Source of the DNA: an uncultured Christensenellaceae bacterium
Lineage (GTDB): Bacteria; Bacillota; Clostridia; Christensenellales; Pumilibacteraceae
Assembly (NCBI GenBank): GCA_910587025.1
Contig: CAJUKR010000001.1
Coordinates: 32,960-96,959 of the forward strand
Length of the DNA: 64,000 bases
Reading direction: 5' to 3'
Shown in pieces: positions 37,516 through 45,177 of the stretch (position 1 is the stretch's first letter; the number at the start of each line of letters is the position of its first letter). The translations under genes and the position numbers were made by a program. Below the pieces are notes generated by a model that did not search any database, was not told the origin of the DNA, and was given only the letters and a program-made list of their open reading frames with translations.

Positions 37516-39038
37516 TATCCTCTGTCAAGACTGCGGTACTGAATGGCCTCGGCGACGTGCTTCTTAAGCACCTTTTCGCTTCCGTCGAGATCGGCGACCG
37601 TCCGCGCGACTTTCAATATACGGGTGTATGCTCTCGCCGAAAGCCCGAGTTTCGTAAACGCGGTGCGAAGCAAAGCCGCACTGTCGCCGTCGATGTCGCA
37701 ATAACGCTCGAGCTGAGCGTTCGACATCTGCGCGTTGCAATACGTCCCGCTTCCGTCGAACCGATCGAGTTGACGTCGACGCGCCGTATTCACACGGCGT
37801 CTTACGTCAGCCGAACTCTCGCCTTCGTTCTTGTCCGACAGTTCCCCGTAGGTGACTCCGCCCACCTCTATATGTATATCGATTCGGTCGAGAAGAGGTC
37901 CCGATATACGCGAAAGATATTTTGCGACCTGCGCGGGCGTACACGAACATTCCGCAGTCTGCGAGCCGAGATTCCCGCACGGACATGGATTCATACTCGC
38001 GACGAGCATAAAACGCGACGGATATTCCACCGTACGAGCCGCGCGCGATACGACCACCCTTCCGTCCTCGAGAGGCTGACGGAGTATTTCAAGCGCGGTA
38101 CGCGAGTATTCGGGCAGTTCGTCGAGGAATAACACTCCGTTGTGCGCAAGCGAGATCTCGCCCGGTCTTGCGCCGACTCCTCCGCCGGTAAGCGCGATGC
38201 GCGAAGCGGTATGATGCGGGGAACGGAACGGACGTACGCCGACTATGCCCTCGCTGCCGGGAAGAACGCCGGCAACGCTGTGTATCTTCGTCGTTTCGAG
38301 CATTTCGTCCGCGCTCATATCCGGAAGTATTCCGGGCAGACACTTGGCAAGCATGGTCTTCCCGCCGCCCGGCGGACCTATCATAAGTATATTGTGCCCG
38401 CCCGCAGCGGCGATCTCGAGCGCACGCCTTGCGGCAAGCTGACCTTTTACGTACTTCAGATCTTCTTTTGCCGGATATTCCGAAAAAGCCGAGTACACGT
38501 CCTTGACGGCAATCGGCTCGACCTTGCTTTCATCGGAAAGGAAGGCTACCGTTTCGGCAAGCGACGACATCGCATATACCGAAATCCCGCCGACGTACGA
38601 CGCTTCGCTTTCGTTTGCTTTCGGGATAACCATACGCCTGAGCCCGGCCTGTCTTGCGGCAATGATCATCGGCAGAATGCCGTTGACCCTTCCTATGTCG
38701 CCGTTGAGCGAAAGCTCGCCCACGAACACCGTACCGTCGAGAACGTCCTGCGAAATCTGCTCGGTCGCGCAAAGCAATCCGAGCGCGATCGGAAGATCGT
38801 AACAAGACCCTTCTTTCTTGGTATCGGCGGGAGCCAGATTAACGGTTATCCGTTTGGGAGAAAGGCGGAAGCCGCTGTTCTTCAGCGCGCTCCGCACCCT
38901 CTCTTTCGATTCTTTCGTTGCGGTATCAGGAAGCCCGACAATATCCATACCGGGCAATCCGTTATTGATGTCGATCTCCACCGACACCGAATATCCGTCT
39001 ATGCCCTGCAGTCCGAAACTGTTGATTTTTGCAAGCAT
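37506..39038 (-). CDS. comM: YifB/ComM family Mg-chelatase-like ATPase
   Basis: A 510-residue AAA+ protein. It has an N-terminal Lon-like S16 domain (about 20-150), the Walker A motif GPPGGGKTML near residue 218, Walker B LFLDELPEY, a zinc-binding MNPCPCGNLG segment and the C-terminal chelatase domain. ComM-type helicases promote branch migration during recombination of transforming DNA. It overlaps dprA by 10 bp. Confidence 0.93.
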   Translation of the reverse strand: MLAKINSFGLQGIDGYSVSVEIDINNGLPGMDIVGLPDTATKESKERVRSALKNSGFRLSPKRITVNLAPADTKKEGSCYDLPIALGLLCATEQISQDVLDGTVFVGELSLNGDIGRVNGILPMIIAARQAGLRRMVIPKANESEASYVGGISVYAMSSLAETVAFLSDESKVEPIAVKDVYSAFSEYPAKEDLKYVKGQLAARRALEIAAAGGHNILMIGPPGGGKTMLAKCLPGILPDMSADEMLETTKIHSVAGVLPGSEGIVGVRPFRSPHHTASRIALTGGGVGARPGEISLAHNGVLFLDELPEYSRTALEILRQPLEDGRVVVSRAARTVEYPSRFMLVASMNPCPCGNLGSQTAECSCTPAQVAKYLSRISGPLLDRIDIHIEVGGVTYGELSDKNEGESSADVRRRVNTARRRQLDRFDGSGTYCNAQMSNAQLERYCDIDGDSAALLRTAFTKLGLSARAYTRILKVARTVADLDGSEKVLKKHVAEAIQYRSLDRGYWQ

Positions 39039-39065
39039 TCCTTTCCTCTTTAGATTTCGATAATA

Positions 39066-40616
39066 TTAACCTCTTACAGTATGACGAATGATCTCGCCGA
39101 AAGAAGAGGACGTATCCGTAAGGAATACTTTTCTGTTCTTCGTCAGCGTAATGTCGAGCGCTACTACGGTGAAATATATATGCACCAAAACGGTGAGCAC
39201 CGAAAGCAGTATCGAGAATACGTTGAGTCCCGCATTGGTCGCAAGACTGAAATAGTCGGGAACGAGCGTCGTCCCTATCTGATCTCCGCCGAGCATGACG
39301 AGCATTGCGTTGAGAACGACGAATACGGACATGACCGTAAATACTTTAAGCAGACGCTTGTCCTTGACTACGGCAAAGCCGATCAGCATAAGCGCAAGCG
39401 ACGGCACGATCGTCCACTCGCCCGCTCCCATAAAGTATACGGACACCGTAAACGCAAGATACGACGCAAGCAGAAGCAAGTTCGCGCGGTTGCGACGCAT
39501 TATGAAGATCACCGCGGTAACGACAGCCACGAGCAAAGCGAATATGCCCGCGAACGCGACCGTCGGGAATTTCGAACCGAGCACGCTGTAGTTCTGCATG
39601 AAGATCGTATAAACGGACAAAGCGTTTTCCGAGAAGAAATACAATGCGCCTTCGCCGCTCGAATAAAGGAACGGTTTGATAAGGAGCTGTTCCATAACCG
39701 CGCCGAAACCGATAACCCCGTCGGCGAAATATGCGGGAAGCGCAAGCAGATACATGAGCGCCACGCCGAGCAATACGCAGAGCGGAACGTATATAACGTT
39801 ATAAAGCGAGCTGTCCTTGAAGATCATATCGAAAGACGGTTTGGTCTTTACGATCTTTATAATGGATTTTACGAAAGCGTATACGACGTAAACGCCTACG
39901 ATCGGAGCCAGGATAACGGCGTCCGCATTCAAAAGACAGGACAGGCTCATCCCCACCGTCGCGCCGAAAATATTTTTGGTCAGCAGGAAATAGAAAGTCA
40001 GCACGAGCGCGGGCACGAGTACGGCATATTCGCTTCCCCACATCGACGACATAACGAAGGACAAGGGGCTGAGATAATAAAGTCCGGCAAGCGTGAGCGA
40101 GACATAGCGGTTCACATACTTTCTTGCGATAAAATATACGATAAACAACATCGCAATATCGGCGAGAAGATACGGGAATTTTACGAAAAACTGCATTGCG
40201 ATATCATCCGCGCCGACGCCTGCGGTCACTCCGAAGCCGCCGAACAATGCGTAAAGATATCCCATGATCGGAGCAACGCCGATGAAGCCTGTGGTATATC
40301 CGTTAAATCCGCTGTTGACCTTCATAACGTTGTTTGCGATATCGTAAACGGTCTGATACGAATATCCGTAGCCGTTGACGGTGAATGTCAGAAGCAGTCT
40401 TACGGCAAGTCCGACGACCAGCACGATCGCAAGCATATAAACGGTTTTGAGCTTGCCCACGGTAAGCGTGTTTTCATCCGAAACGGTGTGATATTTACCT
40501 ATAACGAAAACAGCCGCGACGGCAAACGCCGCCGTGAGCAATGTGAAAAGTATAATAAGGACAAGGCTGATAGCCAGCGTGTCGGTATTGATTTCGGACA
40601 GTATGTTGTTTAACAA
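39066..40616 (-). CDS. Polytopic membrane protein, GT-C glycosyltransferase-like
   Basis: About 516 residues with some twelve hydrophobic helices. Parts resemble GT-C glycosyltransferases: KFPYLLADIAMLFIVY, and a downstream YYLSPLSFVMSSMWGSEYA that echoes the usual NP...WGQxDA region. The normal aspartate there is not seen, so activity is doubtful. The best start is a TTG at 40616 with GGAGG 5 bases upstream. It lies just downstream of the rplS terminator and 27 bp before comM. Lipid-linked sugar transfer is inference. Confidence 0.6.
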   Translation of the reverse strand: MLNNILSEINTDTLAISLVLIILFTLLTAAFAVAAVFVIGKYHTVSDENTLTVGKLKTVYMLAIVLVVGLAVRLLLTFTVNGYGYSYQTVYDIANNVMKVNSGFNGYTTGFIGVAPIMGYLYALFGGFGVTAGVGADDIAMQFFVKFPYLLADIAMLFIVYFIARKYVNRYVSLTLAGLYYLSPLSFVMSSMWGSEYAVLVPALVLTFYFLLTKNIFGATVGMSLSCLLNADAVILAPIVGVYVVYAFVKSIIKIVKTKPSFDMIFKDSSLYNVIYVPLCVLLGVALMYLLALPAYFADGVIGFGAVMEQLLIKPFLYSSGEGALYFFSENALSVYTIFMQNYSVLGSKFPTVAFAGIFALLVAVVTAVIFIMRRNRANLLLLASYLAFTVSVYFMGAGEWTIVPSLALMLIGFAVVKDKRLLKVFTVMSVFVVLNAMLVMLGGDQIGTTLVPDYFSLATNAGLNVFSILLSVLTVLVHIYFTVVALDITLTKNRKVFLTDTSSSFGEIIRHTVRG

Positions 40617-40626
40617 TGTAACCTCC

Positions 40627-40669
40627 AAAAAAACACGAAAAGAGTTTGTCGCAAGGCAAACTCTTTTCG
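40627..40669 (-). terminator. Terminator after rplS
   Basis: A 13-bp perfect stem (CGAAAAGAGTTTG with CAAACTCTTTTCG, 8-base loop) is followed on the minus strand by seven T. The T-run directly precedes the GGAGG of the next gene. Confidence 0.9.
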
Positions 40670-40673
40670 GCTT

Positions 40674-41018
40674 TTATTTTGCTTCTTTCAGTTTTGCCGC
40701 TTTACCGGAGAGTTTTCTGAGGTAGTAAAGCTTAGCTCTGCGTACCTTACCCTTTCTTACGACCTCTACCTTATCGATACGGGGCGAATGAACGGGGAAA
40801 GAACGCTCGATCCCGACGCCGAACGATACGCGGCGTACGATAAACGTTTCTCTGAGACCGCCGTTTTTACGTGCGATGACCGTACCCTCGAAAGCCTGAA
40901 GACGCTCTCTGTTTCCCTCGACGACTTTGACGTATACTTTTACGACGTCGCCGACTTCGAACTTCGGCACATTTTCTTTCATGTACTCTTTTTCGATTTC
41001 AGCAATCAAATTACTCAT
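40674..41018 (-). CDS. rplS: 50S ribosomal protein L19
   Basis: A 114-residue L19 with [19 protein letters not shown] and [15 protein letters not shown]. It sits at the 30S-50S interface. It is a single gene with its own promoter and terminator, not attached to rimM-trmD. AGGAG lies before the ATG. Confidence 0.97.
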   Translation of the reverse strand: MSNLIAEIEKEYMKENVPKFEVGDVVKVYVKVVEGNRERLQAFEGTVIARKNGGLRETFIVRRVSFGVGIERSFPVHSPRIDKVEVVRKGKVRRAKLYYLRKLSGKAAKLKEAK

Positions 41019-41098
41019 GACTGTTACTCCTATAATTCAAATACACGTTCTTGAATACAATATCCTGCAACAGCGGAACGCATAAGTCACTAAACGTG

Positions 41099-41127
41099 AT
41101 TTTAACACAAATGGAAAACATAGGCAA
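41099..41127 (-). promoter_or_regulatory. Promoter of rplS, with a long leader
   Basis: TTGCCT (41127-41122), a 17-bp spacer and TAAAAT (41104-41099), extended TG, minus strand. The leader of about 75 nt contains a CGTTC/GAACG stem. Firmicutes often carry an L19 leader RNA here, but I cannot confirm the motif by eye. Confidence 0.75.
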
Positions 41128-41175
41128 GTATTTTCGGGTAGTTTTACGAAATTTTTTGCAATATATTATATTATG

Positions 41176-41218
41176 CGAAAACCGCGACCGACCGAAGCGA
41201 TCGGGTCGCGGTTTTTCG
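41176..41218 (-). terminator. Terminator-like hairpin after the BofA-like gene
   Basis: A stem of about 12-14 bp (AAAACCGCGACC with GGTCGCGGTTTT) lies just after the stop of the BofA-like gene. The tail on the minus strand is short (TTTT). Confidence 0.7.
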
Positions 41219-41223
41219 ACGCT

Positions 41224-41598
41224 TTATGCGGCGACGAGCATACCCGGCCAGGCAAAAGCGGATATTATCAGGAAGACGAGTCCGAGAATACCGAACACTC
41301 CTATGATTATCCACGAGTACCATTTCGGAGTGAGCGACCATGCGCCGCCCGTGAACAGCCCGCCGAAAAAGTTTATTACAAACAACAGCACGAAACCAAG
41401 CACGCAGTTGATCGCTATTTTGATTATCATGCGGAAACTTATAAGTTTTCCGCGCGTCAGTATGCCGATTACGATAAGAACGGCCAGGACGACGGCAAGC
41501 ACCACTACGAATACCCACCACTGATTCGTAAAAGACCTGACTACGCTGTCCCACCAGCTCCCTGCGCTTTCGGCGCCCGCTTCGATTTCGTCTAACAT
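41224..41598 (-). CDS. BofA-like sporulation membrane protein
   Basis: A 124-residue protein with three hydrophobic helices (about 27-47, 55-80 and 93-115). The stretch IIKIAINCVLGFVLLFVINF followed by a G-I-x-G-L-V-F-L segment matches the pro-sigma-K processing inhibitor BofA pattern (IN...G...LF..N..G, then PxN..T...GxxGxPG). The normal motif residues are only partly kept, and a Trp-rich N-terminal helix is extra. It would regulate SpoIVFB in the mother cell membranes. It has its own sigma-A-like promoter. Confidence 0.5.
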   Translation of the reverse strand: MLDEIEAGAESAGSWWDSVVRSFTNQWWVFVVVLAVVLAVLIVIGILTRGKLISFRMIIKIAINCVLGFVLLFVINFFGGLFTGGAWSLTPKWYSWIIIGVFGILGLVFLIISAFAWPGMLVAA

Positions 41599-41633
41599 TT
41601 CGTCACCTCGCTTTCAATCCGTTTTCGATTAGT

Positions 41634-41662
41634 ATATTATCACAAATCGGATCGGTTTGCAA
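41634..41662 (-). promoter_or_regulatory. Promoter of the BofA-like gene
   Basis: TTGCAA (41662-41657), 17 bp, TAATAT (41639-41634), with an extended TG on the minus strand. Confidence 0.7.
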
Positions 41663-41703
41663 TAAAAGTCGGGGCGCGAAAAACGTTTTTAATCTGATTC
41701 TAA

Positions 41704-43104
41704 TCAACAGCTCTTGCCCGGCTTTTTCGCGCTTTTGCTTTTGCCGCACTTGCCTGCCGACGAAGTCTTGCTTCCGGTTTTGGACGAACAGGAAGCGCAT
41801 TTTTTCGTCGCGGTCGGTTTGCTATCGGCAGACTGCGCCGCCTGGCGCTTGGTACGCCCGATATCGACGTTGTCAGCTTTCCTGCTTCTCAGACTGCGCA
41901 CGGGATGTTCGCCTTCCTGAAAACGATAGTCCTCGCCCGCTTCCATGATATATCTGTCGATGACTTTATGGCTTGCCACGCAATCGGACGCGCCGTTGAC
42001 TTTGCGGTTATATTTGAAGAACTCCGCCGTATCGGGCATACGCGACACCTCTTTCCAGCTGTCGCCGCAAGCCGTCTGCGTAACCGTCTTTTTAAGCACA
42101 TCGCGAATATAAGCCTTGTTCTTTTCCGACATGGACGAGAACGAAATAAGCTCGGGGAAAGCGCCGTCGGGAATGACCTGCTGCCATTCCTTGCGCTCGT
42201 ATTTCTTAAGAAGCGAAGCGGCGTAATGCAGATGCGAGATCTCCTGAGCGAGATGCTCTTCCCATATCTTTTTCAGATTTGCGTCGCACTCGTCGTTCAT
42301 CATCGAATAGTACAGATAGCACTCGGCATACTCGTGCATTAGCATGCACTCGAGCCAGGTCATCGACGAATCGGTAAGCGACTCGTAGAGCGAAACGTGC
42401 TGTTCCTCGATCATGGCTATCTCGGTATAAAGTTTGCGTCCGAGATCGGAAAGATCGTAGAACGCGCCCTGATTCATATAATAATTCATCGTCTGCTGCT
42501 CTGCCGCCGTGATTATCATAGCGTGCAGTTTGGAGAGCGGCGACGCTTTTTTCGAGTCCATGCGACGCTTTATATCGTCCGTCGGGAAACGATGTTCGGA
42601 TATCGTCGGGCGTCCGGGCATGATCTCCGTATACTTGCCTACCAGTCTCTCGGCTCTTACGCCCATATCCATTTCGAGCAGATCGGCGTAACGGTACAAA
42701 TGGTCGAAGTCTTCGAGAAGCGCGAAGTCGAGCGACTTACGGATATATTCGTCGGGCTCGCTCTGCGCCATAAGCGCGGTAAGGTCTACGGCAAGCTGTT
42801 CGTACCCTATGGTATGCTCGAGCACGGTTTCGTCCTTCGGCTTGAGATTGGCGATCTTCTTCTGCTGTTGCTGTTCGATGCGGCGCACGATCGAAATGTC
42901 GCGTCTGAGATCTTCGTTCGTCACGTGACGCGCCATGTTATGCAAGAACCACTGCGCTTCGAATTCGGTGCCGTTCATCAGAATAATGCGCACCTTCGAA
43001 TACGGGTCGGCTTCGTTCTTGTCATACGGTTTCGGACTGAGCTGTTTCCAGTTTGAAAAGCTGTTCAGCTTTTCGGGCTTTTCCTTAAAAGGATTGAAAG
43101 ACAT
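41704..43104 (-). CDS. Ferritin-like diiron protein with Cys/Lys-rich tail
   Basis: A 466-residue, mostly helical protein of no named family that I recognise. The core carries a ferritin-like diiron pattern: Glu202, Glu233-xx-His236, Glu258 or Glu261, and Glu288-xx-His291. An earlier helical half has Glu102 and Glu131/His135, so it may be two fused bundles. Residues 430-466 are rich in Lys and Ser with five cysteines (KKCASC, GKCGK, GKSC). Oxidation or iron storage is inference. It follows an ABC-2 transporter, and its ribosome-binding site lies in a terminator-like hairpin. Confidence 0.6.
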   Translation of the reverse strand: MSFNPFKEKPEKLNSFSNWKQLSPKPYDKNEADPYSKVRIILMNGTEFEAQWFLHNMARHVTNEDLRRDISIVRRIEQQQQKKIANLKPKDETVLEHTIGYEQLAVDLTALMAQSEPDEYIRKSLDFALLEDFDHLYRYADLLEMDMGVRAERLVGKYTEIMPGRPTISEHRFPTDDIKRRMDSKKASPLSKLHAMIITAAEQQTMNYYMNQGAFYDLSDLGRKLYTEIAMIEEQHVSLYESLTDSSMTWLECMLMHEYAECYLYYSMMNDECDANLKKIWEEHLAQEISHLHYAASLLKKYERKEWQQVIPDGAFPELISFSSMSEKNKAYIRDVLKKTVTQTACGDSWKEVSRMPDTAEFFKYNRKVNGASDCVASHKVIDRYIMEAGEDYRFQEGEHPVRSLRSRKADNVDIGRTKRQAAQSADSKPTATKKCASCSSKTGSKTSSAGKCGKSKSAKKPGKSC

Positions 43105-43106
43105 AA

Positions 43107-43138
43107 AAAAATTCCTCCTGTTGTCAAGAAGAATTTTT
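43107..43138 (-). promoter_or_regulatory. Terminator-like hairpin containing the RBS of the ferritin-like gene
   Basis: On the minus strand an 11-bp stem (AAAAATTCTTC with GAGGAATTTTT, one G-U, 10-base loop) runs straight into a T-run and then the ATG at 43104. The AGGAGG of the gene is partly in the second arm. It looks like an intrinsic terminator of the ABC operon or a conditional attenuator. Confidence 0.6.
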
Positions 43139-43162
43139 CACACTTTTATTATTTTTATTCGC

Positions 43163-44008
43163 TTATTTTTTACCGTCCTTCATTTTCGACGAAAACGCGA
43201 ATACCGCGAACACCGAAACAACCGCGGCATATGCGAGAACAATCATGAGATACATTCCGAAATTCATAAAATCGAGCGGCTCGGAATTCATGATCGCGCG
43301 GGAAAGAAGCACCTGCGGATAGAACGGCATACACTTACAGAACACGGCGAGTCCCTCGAGCATTTCGAGCGGGAAATAACATCCTCCGAATATGCCCGCG
43401 ACGTTGATAAGCACGCTCGTAAGCGGCGGCGCGCTTTTTTCACCCAAAACCGTACCGCATAACAGCCCGAGCGAAACGAAAAGGAACGCGGACGGTATCT
43501 GCGATAACAGCGACAGAATAGCTATCCCGAAATTATACGAATTCGGTTCTCCTCCGATATTCTCGCCTTCGATAACTCCGATAACGTCACCCGCCGCGTA
43601 GCATATAAACATCTGCGCCAAACATAGAATAAGACCGGGGATCATATACCCTATAATGTACTCATGCGCGCGAAGCGGAGACGAAAACAGCCTTGTCAAA
43701 AACGCCGAAGATCGGTCTTGCGAAACAAGCAACGTCATAATAAGCATAACGAATGTCAAACCGAAAAACGCCATCGAAGGCGCATTGTTCCGCATTCTGA
43801 ACGTAACGGGGATCTGAGATTCCAACGCGGCGACCTGATCGATGGGCAGATTTTCCGCCTGCGACGCGAACGAGCCCCGAATAACACAGTTGATAACCGC
43901 AAAAAGTATAAGCATAAGCACGGGAAACCCGAGCACGAAAATATAGCTCAGCGGATTGACGAGCATTTCTTTCATATTGCGCTTTGCGAATACGATAATC
44001 CTTTGCAT
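43163..44008 (-). CDS. ABC-2 type transporter permease
   Basis: A 281-residue membrane protein with six helices: one near the N-terminus (about 16-38), an extracytoplasmic loop, then five from about residue 72 on. This is the ABC-2 permease layout. It is encoded two bases after the ATPase gene and forms an exporter with it. The substrate is unknown. Confidence 0.88.
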   Translation of the reverse strand: MQRIIVFAKRNMKEMLVNPLSYIFVLGFPVLMLILFAVINCVIRGSFASQAENLPIDQVAALESQIPVTFRMRNNAPSMAFFGLTFVMLIMTLLVSQDRSSAFLTRLFSSPLRAHEYIIGYMIPGLILCLAQMFICYAAGDVIGVIEGENIGGEPNSYNFGIAILSLLSQIPSAFLFVSLGLLCGTVLGEKSAPPLTSVLINVAGIFGGCYFPLEMLEGLAVFCKCMPFYPQVLLSRAIMNSEPLDFMNFGMYLMIVLAYAAVVSVFAVFAFSSKMKDGKK

Positions 44009-44009
44009 A

Positions 44010-44738
44010 TCAACCCTCCGTGGCGACGGACACGAACGCGTCCTCGAAATTATCCGCGCCCACTGCGGAAACTATCTCGGCGGGCGTCCCGACTATCCTT
44101 ATCCTGCCTTTCGACATTATGCCCACTCTGTCGGCAAGCGCCTCGGCTTCCTCGAGATAATGCGTCGTAAGCAGCACGGTCGTCTTCTTTTTCAGCGACG
44201 ATATGATCTTCCATAATTCCCGTCTGGCGATGACGTCAAGCCCTAGCGTCGGTTCATCGAGAAACAAAACCGAAGGCTTTGTAACAAGCGCCATCGCGAT
44301 AGACAGCCGACGCGCATAGCCTCCGGACAATGTTTTCGCGCGGCGCTTCTCGACCTCTCCCAGCCCGAGATCGCGTATTATCTCGTTTACGGACGCAACG
44401 CTTTCGGTTTCGTTCATTCCGTATATCCCGCACATGAACATAAGATTATCGCGAACGGTCAGAAGAGAGGCGACCGCCGTTTCCTGCGGACTTACTCCGA
44501 TAAGAGATTTGACTTTATCTCGCTCCCGAACGATATCGTGACCGAATATGCGCGCTTCCCCGCCCATGGGAGCAAGCCTGCAGGTAAGCATTCCGATCGC
44601 GGTGGTCTTGCCTGCGCCGTTGATCCCGAGCAAAGCGAACAATTCTCCCTCGCCGACGGTAAGGTCGAAATCTTTGACCGCCTCGACGTCGCCGAACGAC
44701 TTACACAAACCGCGGGCTTCGATTCCGTAGATGTTCAT
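44010..44738 (-). CDS. ABC transporter ATP-binding protein
   Basis: A 242-residue ATPase with Walker A GINGAGKTT near residue 38, the signature LSGGYARRLSIAMAL near 137, Walker B SVLFLDEPTLGLD and the switch histidine in LLTTHYLEEAEAL. It pairs with the downstream ABC-2 permease. Its start overlaps the AbrB-like gene by 4 bp, so all are one unit. The class usually exports drugs, lipids or peptides. Confidence 0.92.
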   Translation of the reverse strand: MNIYGIEARGLCKSFGDVEAVKDFDLTVGEGELFALLGINGAGKTTAIGMLTCRLAPMGGEARIFGHDIVRERDKVKSLIGVSPQETAVASLLTVRDNLMFMCGIYGMNETESVASVNEIIRDLGLGEVEKRRAKTLSGGYARRLSIAMALVTKPSVLFLDEPTLGLDVIARRELWKIISSLKKKTTVLLTTHYLEEAEALADRVGIMSKGRIRIVGTPAEIVSAVGADNFEDAFVSVATEG

Positions 44739-44956
44739 ATACCCCGCCTTACAAGATCGGCAAGCGCCCCGGGCACGGTCTTATCGAAAACGTCGGCGGT
44801 GGCGATCCACAGCCCCATCGTTTCGTCGCCGAGCACAAGCACGTTATCGCCCGCCGAAATATTATATTTGTCACGCGCGGCTTTCGGGATCACAATCTGT
44901 CCCTTTGTTCCCACTTTGGCTATTCCGAAAAAATATTTGTTTTCTCCTACTTTCAT
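44735..44956 (-). CDS. AbrB/SpoVT-type transcriptional regulator
   Basis: A 73-residue protein with one SpoVT-AbrB swapped-hairpin domain (VGTKGQIVIPKAARDKYNISAGD). The ATG at 44956 has GGAGAG four bases upstream. It is the first gene before an ABC exporter and probably controls that operon and itself, a frequent arrangement in Firmicutes. Confidence 0.88.
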   Translation of the reverse strand: MKVGENKYFFGIAKVGTKGQIVIPKAARDKYNISAGDNVLVLGDETMGLWIATADVFDKTVPGALADLVRRGI

Positions 44957-45014
44957 TTGTCTCTCCGCAAAATATATATGCAATTCAAGATATTTTGTAA
45001 TACTTTTCATACAA

Positions 45015-45043
45015 ATAATACCATTCATACCCGCAAAAGTCAA
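45015..45043 (-). promoter_or_regulatory. Promoter of the AbrB-ABC-ferritin-like operon
   Basis: TTGACT (45043-45038), 17 bp, TATTAT (45020-45015), with an extended TG on the minus strand. It is divergent from the Na/Pi transporter. Confidence 0.82.
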
Positions 45044-45092
45044 TCGGAATTGTGAAATTTTTCGAAAATGCGAAAAAATATCCGCGAAACCG

Positions 45093-45122
45093 TTGCGCAG
45101 TGTACCGAAAATAGTTTACAAT
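45093..45122 (+). promoter_or_regulatory. Candidate promoter of the Na/Pi transporter
   Basis: TTGCGC (45093-45098), 18 bp, TACAAT (45117-45122). A hairpin follows at once: TATAGGCGG (45125-45133) pairs with CCG-T-CCTATA (45139-45148) with one bulged base. Confidence 0.5.
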
Positions 45123-45177
45123 TATATAGGCGGTTTATCCGTCCTATACAATCCGATAAAACGGAACGGAGAATTCT

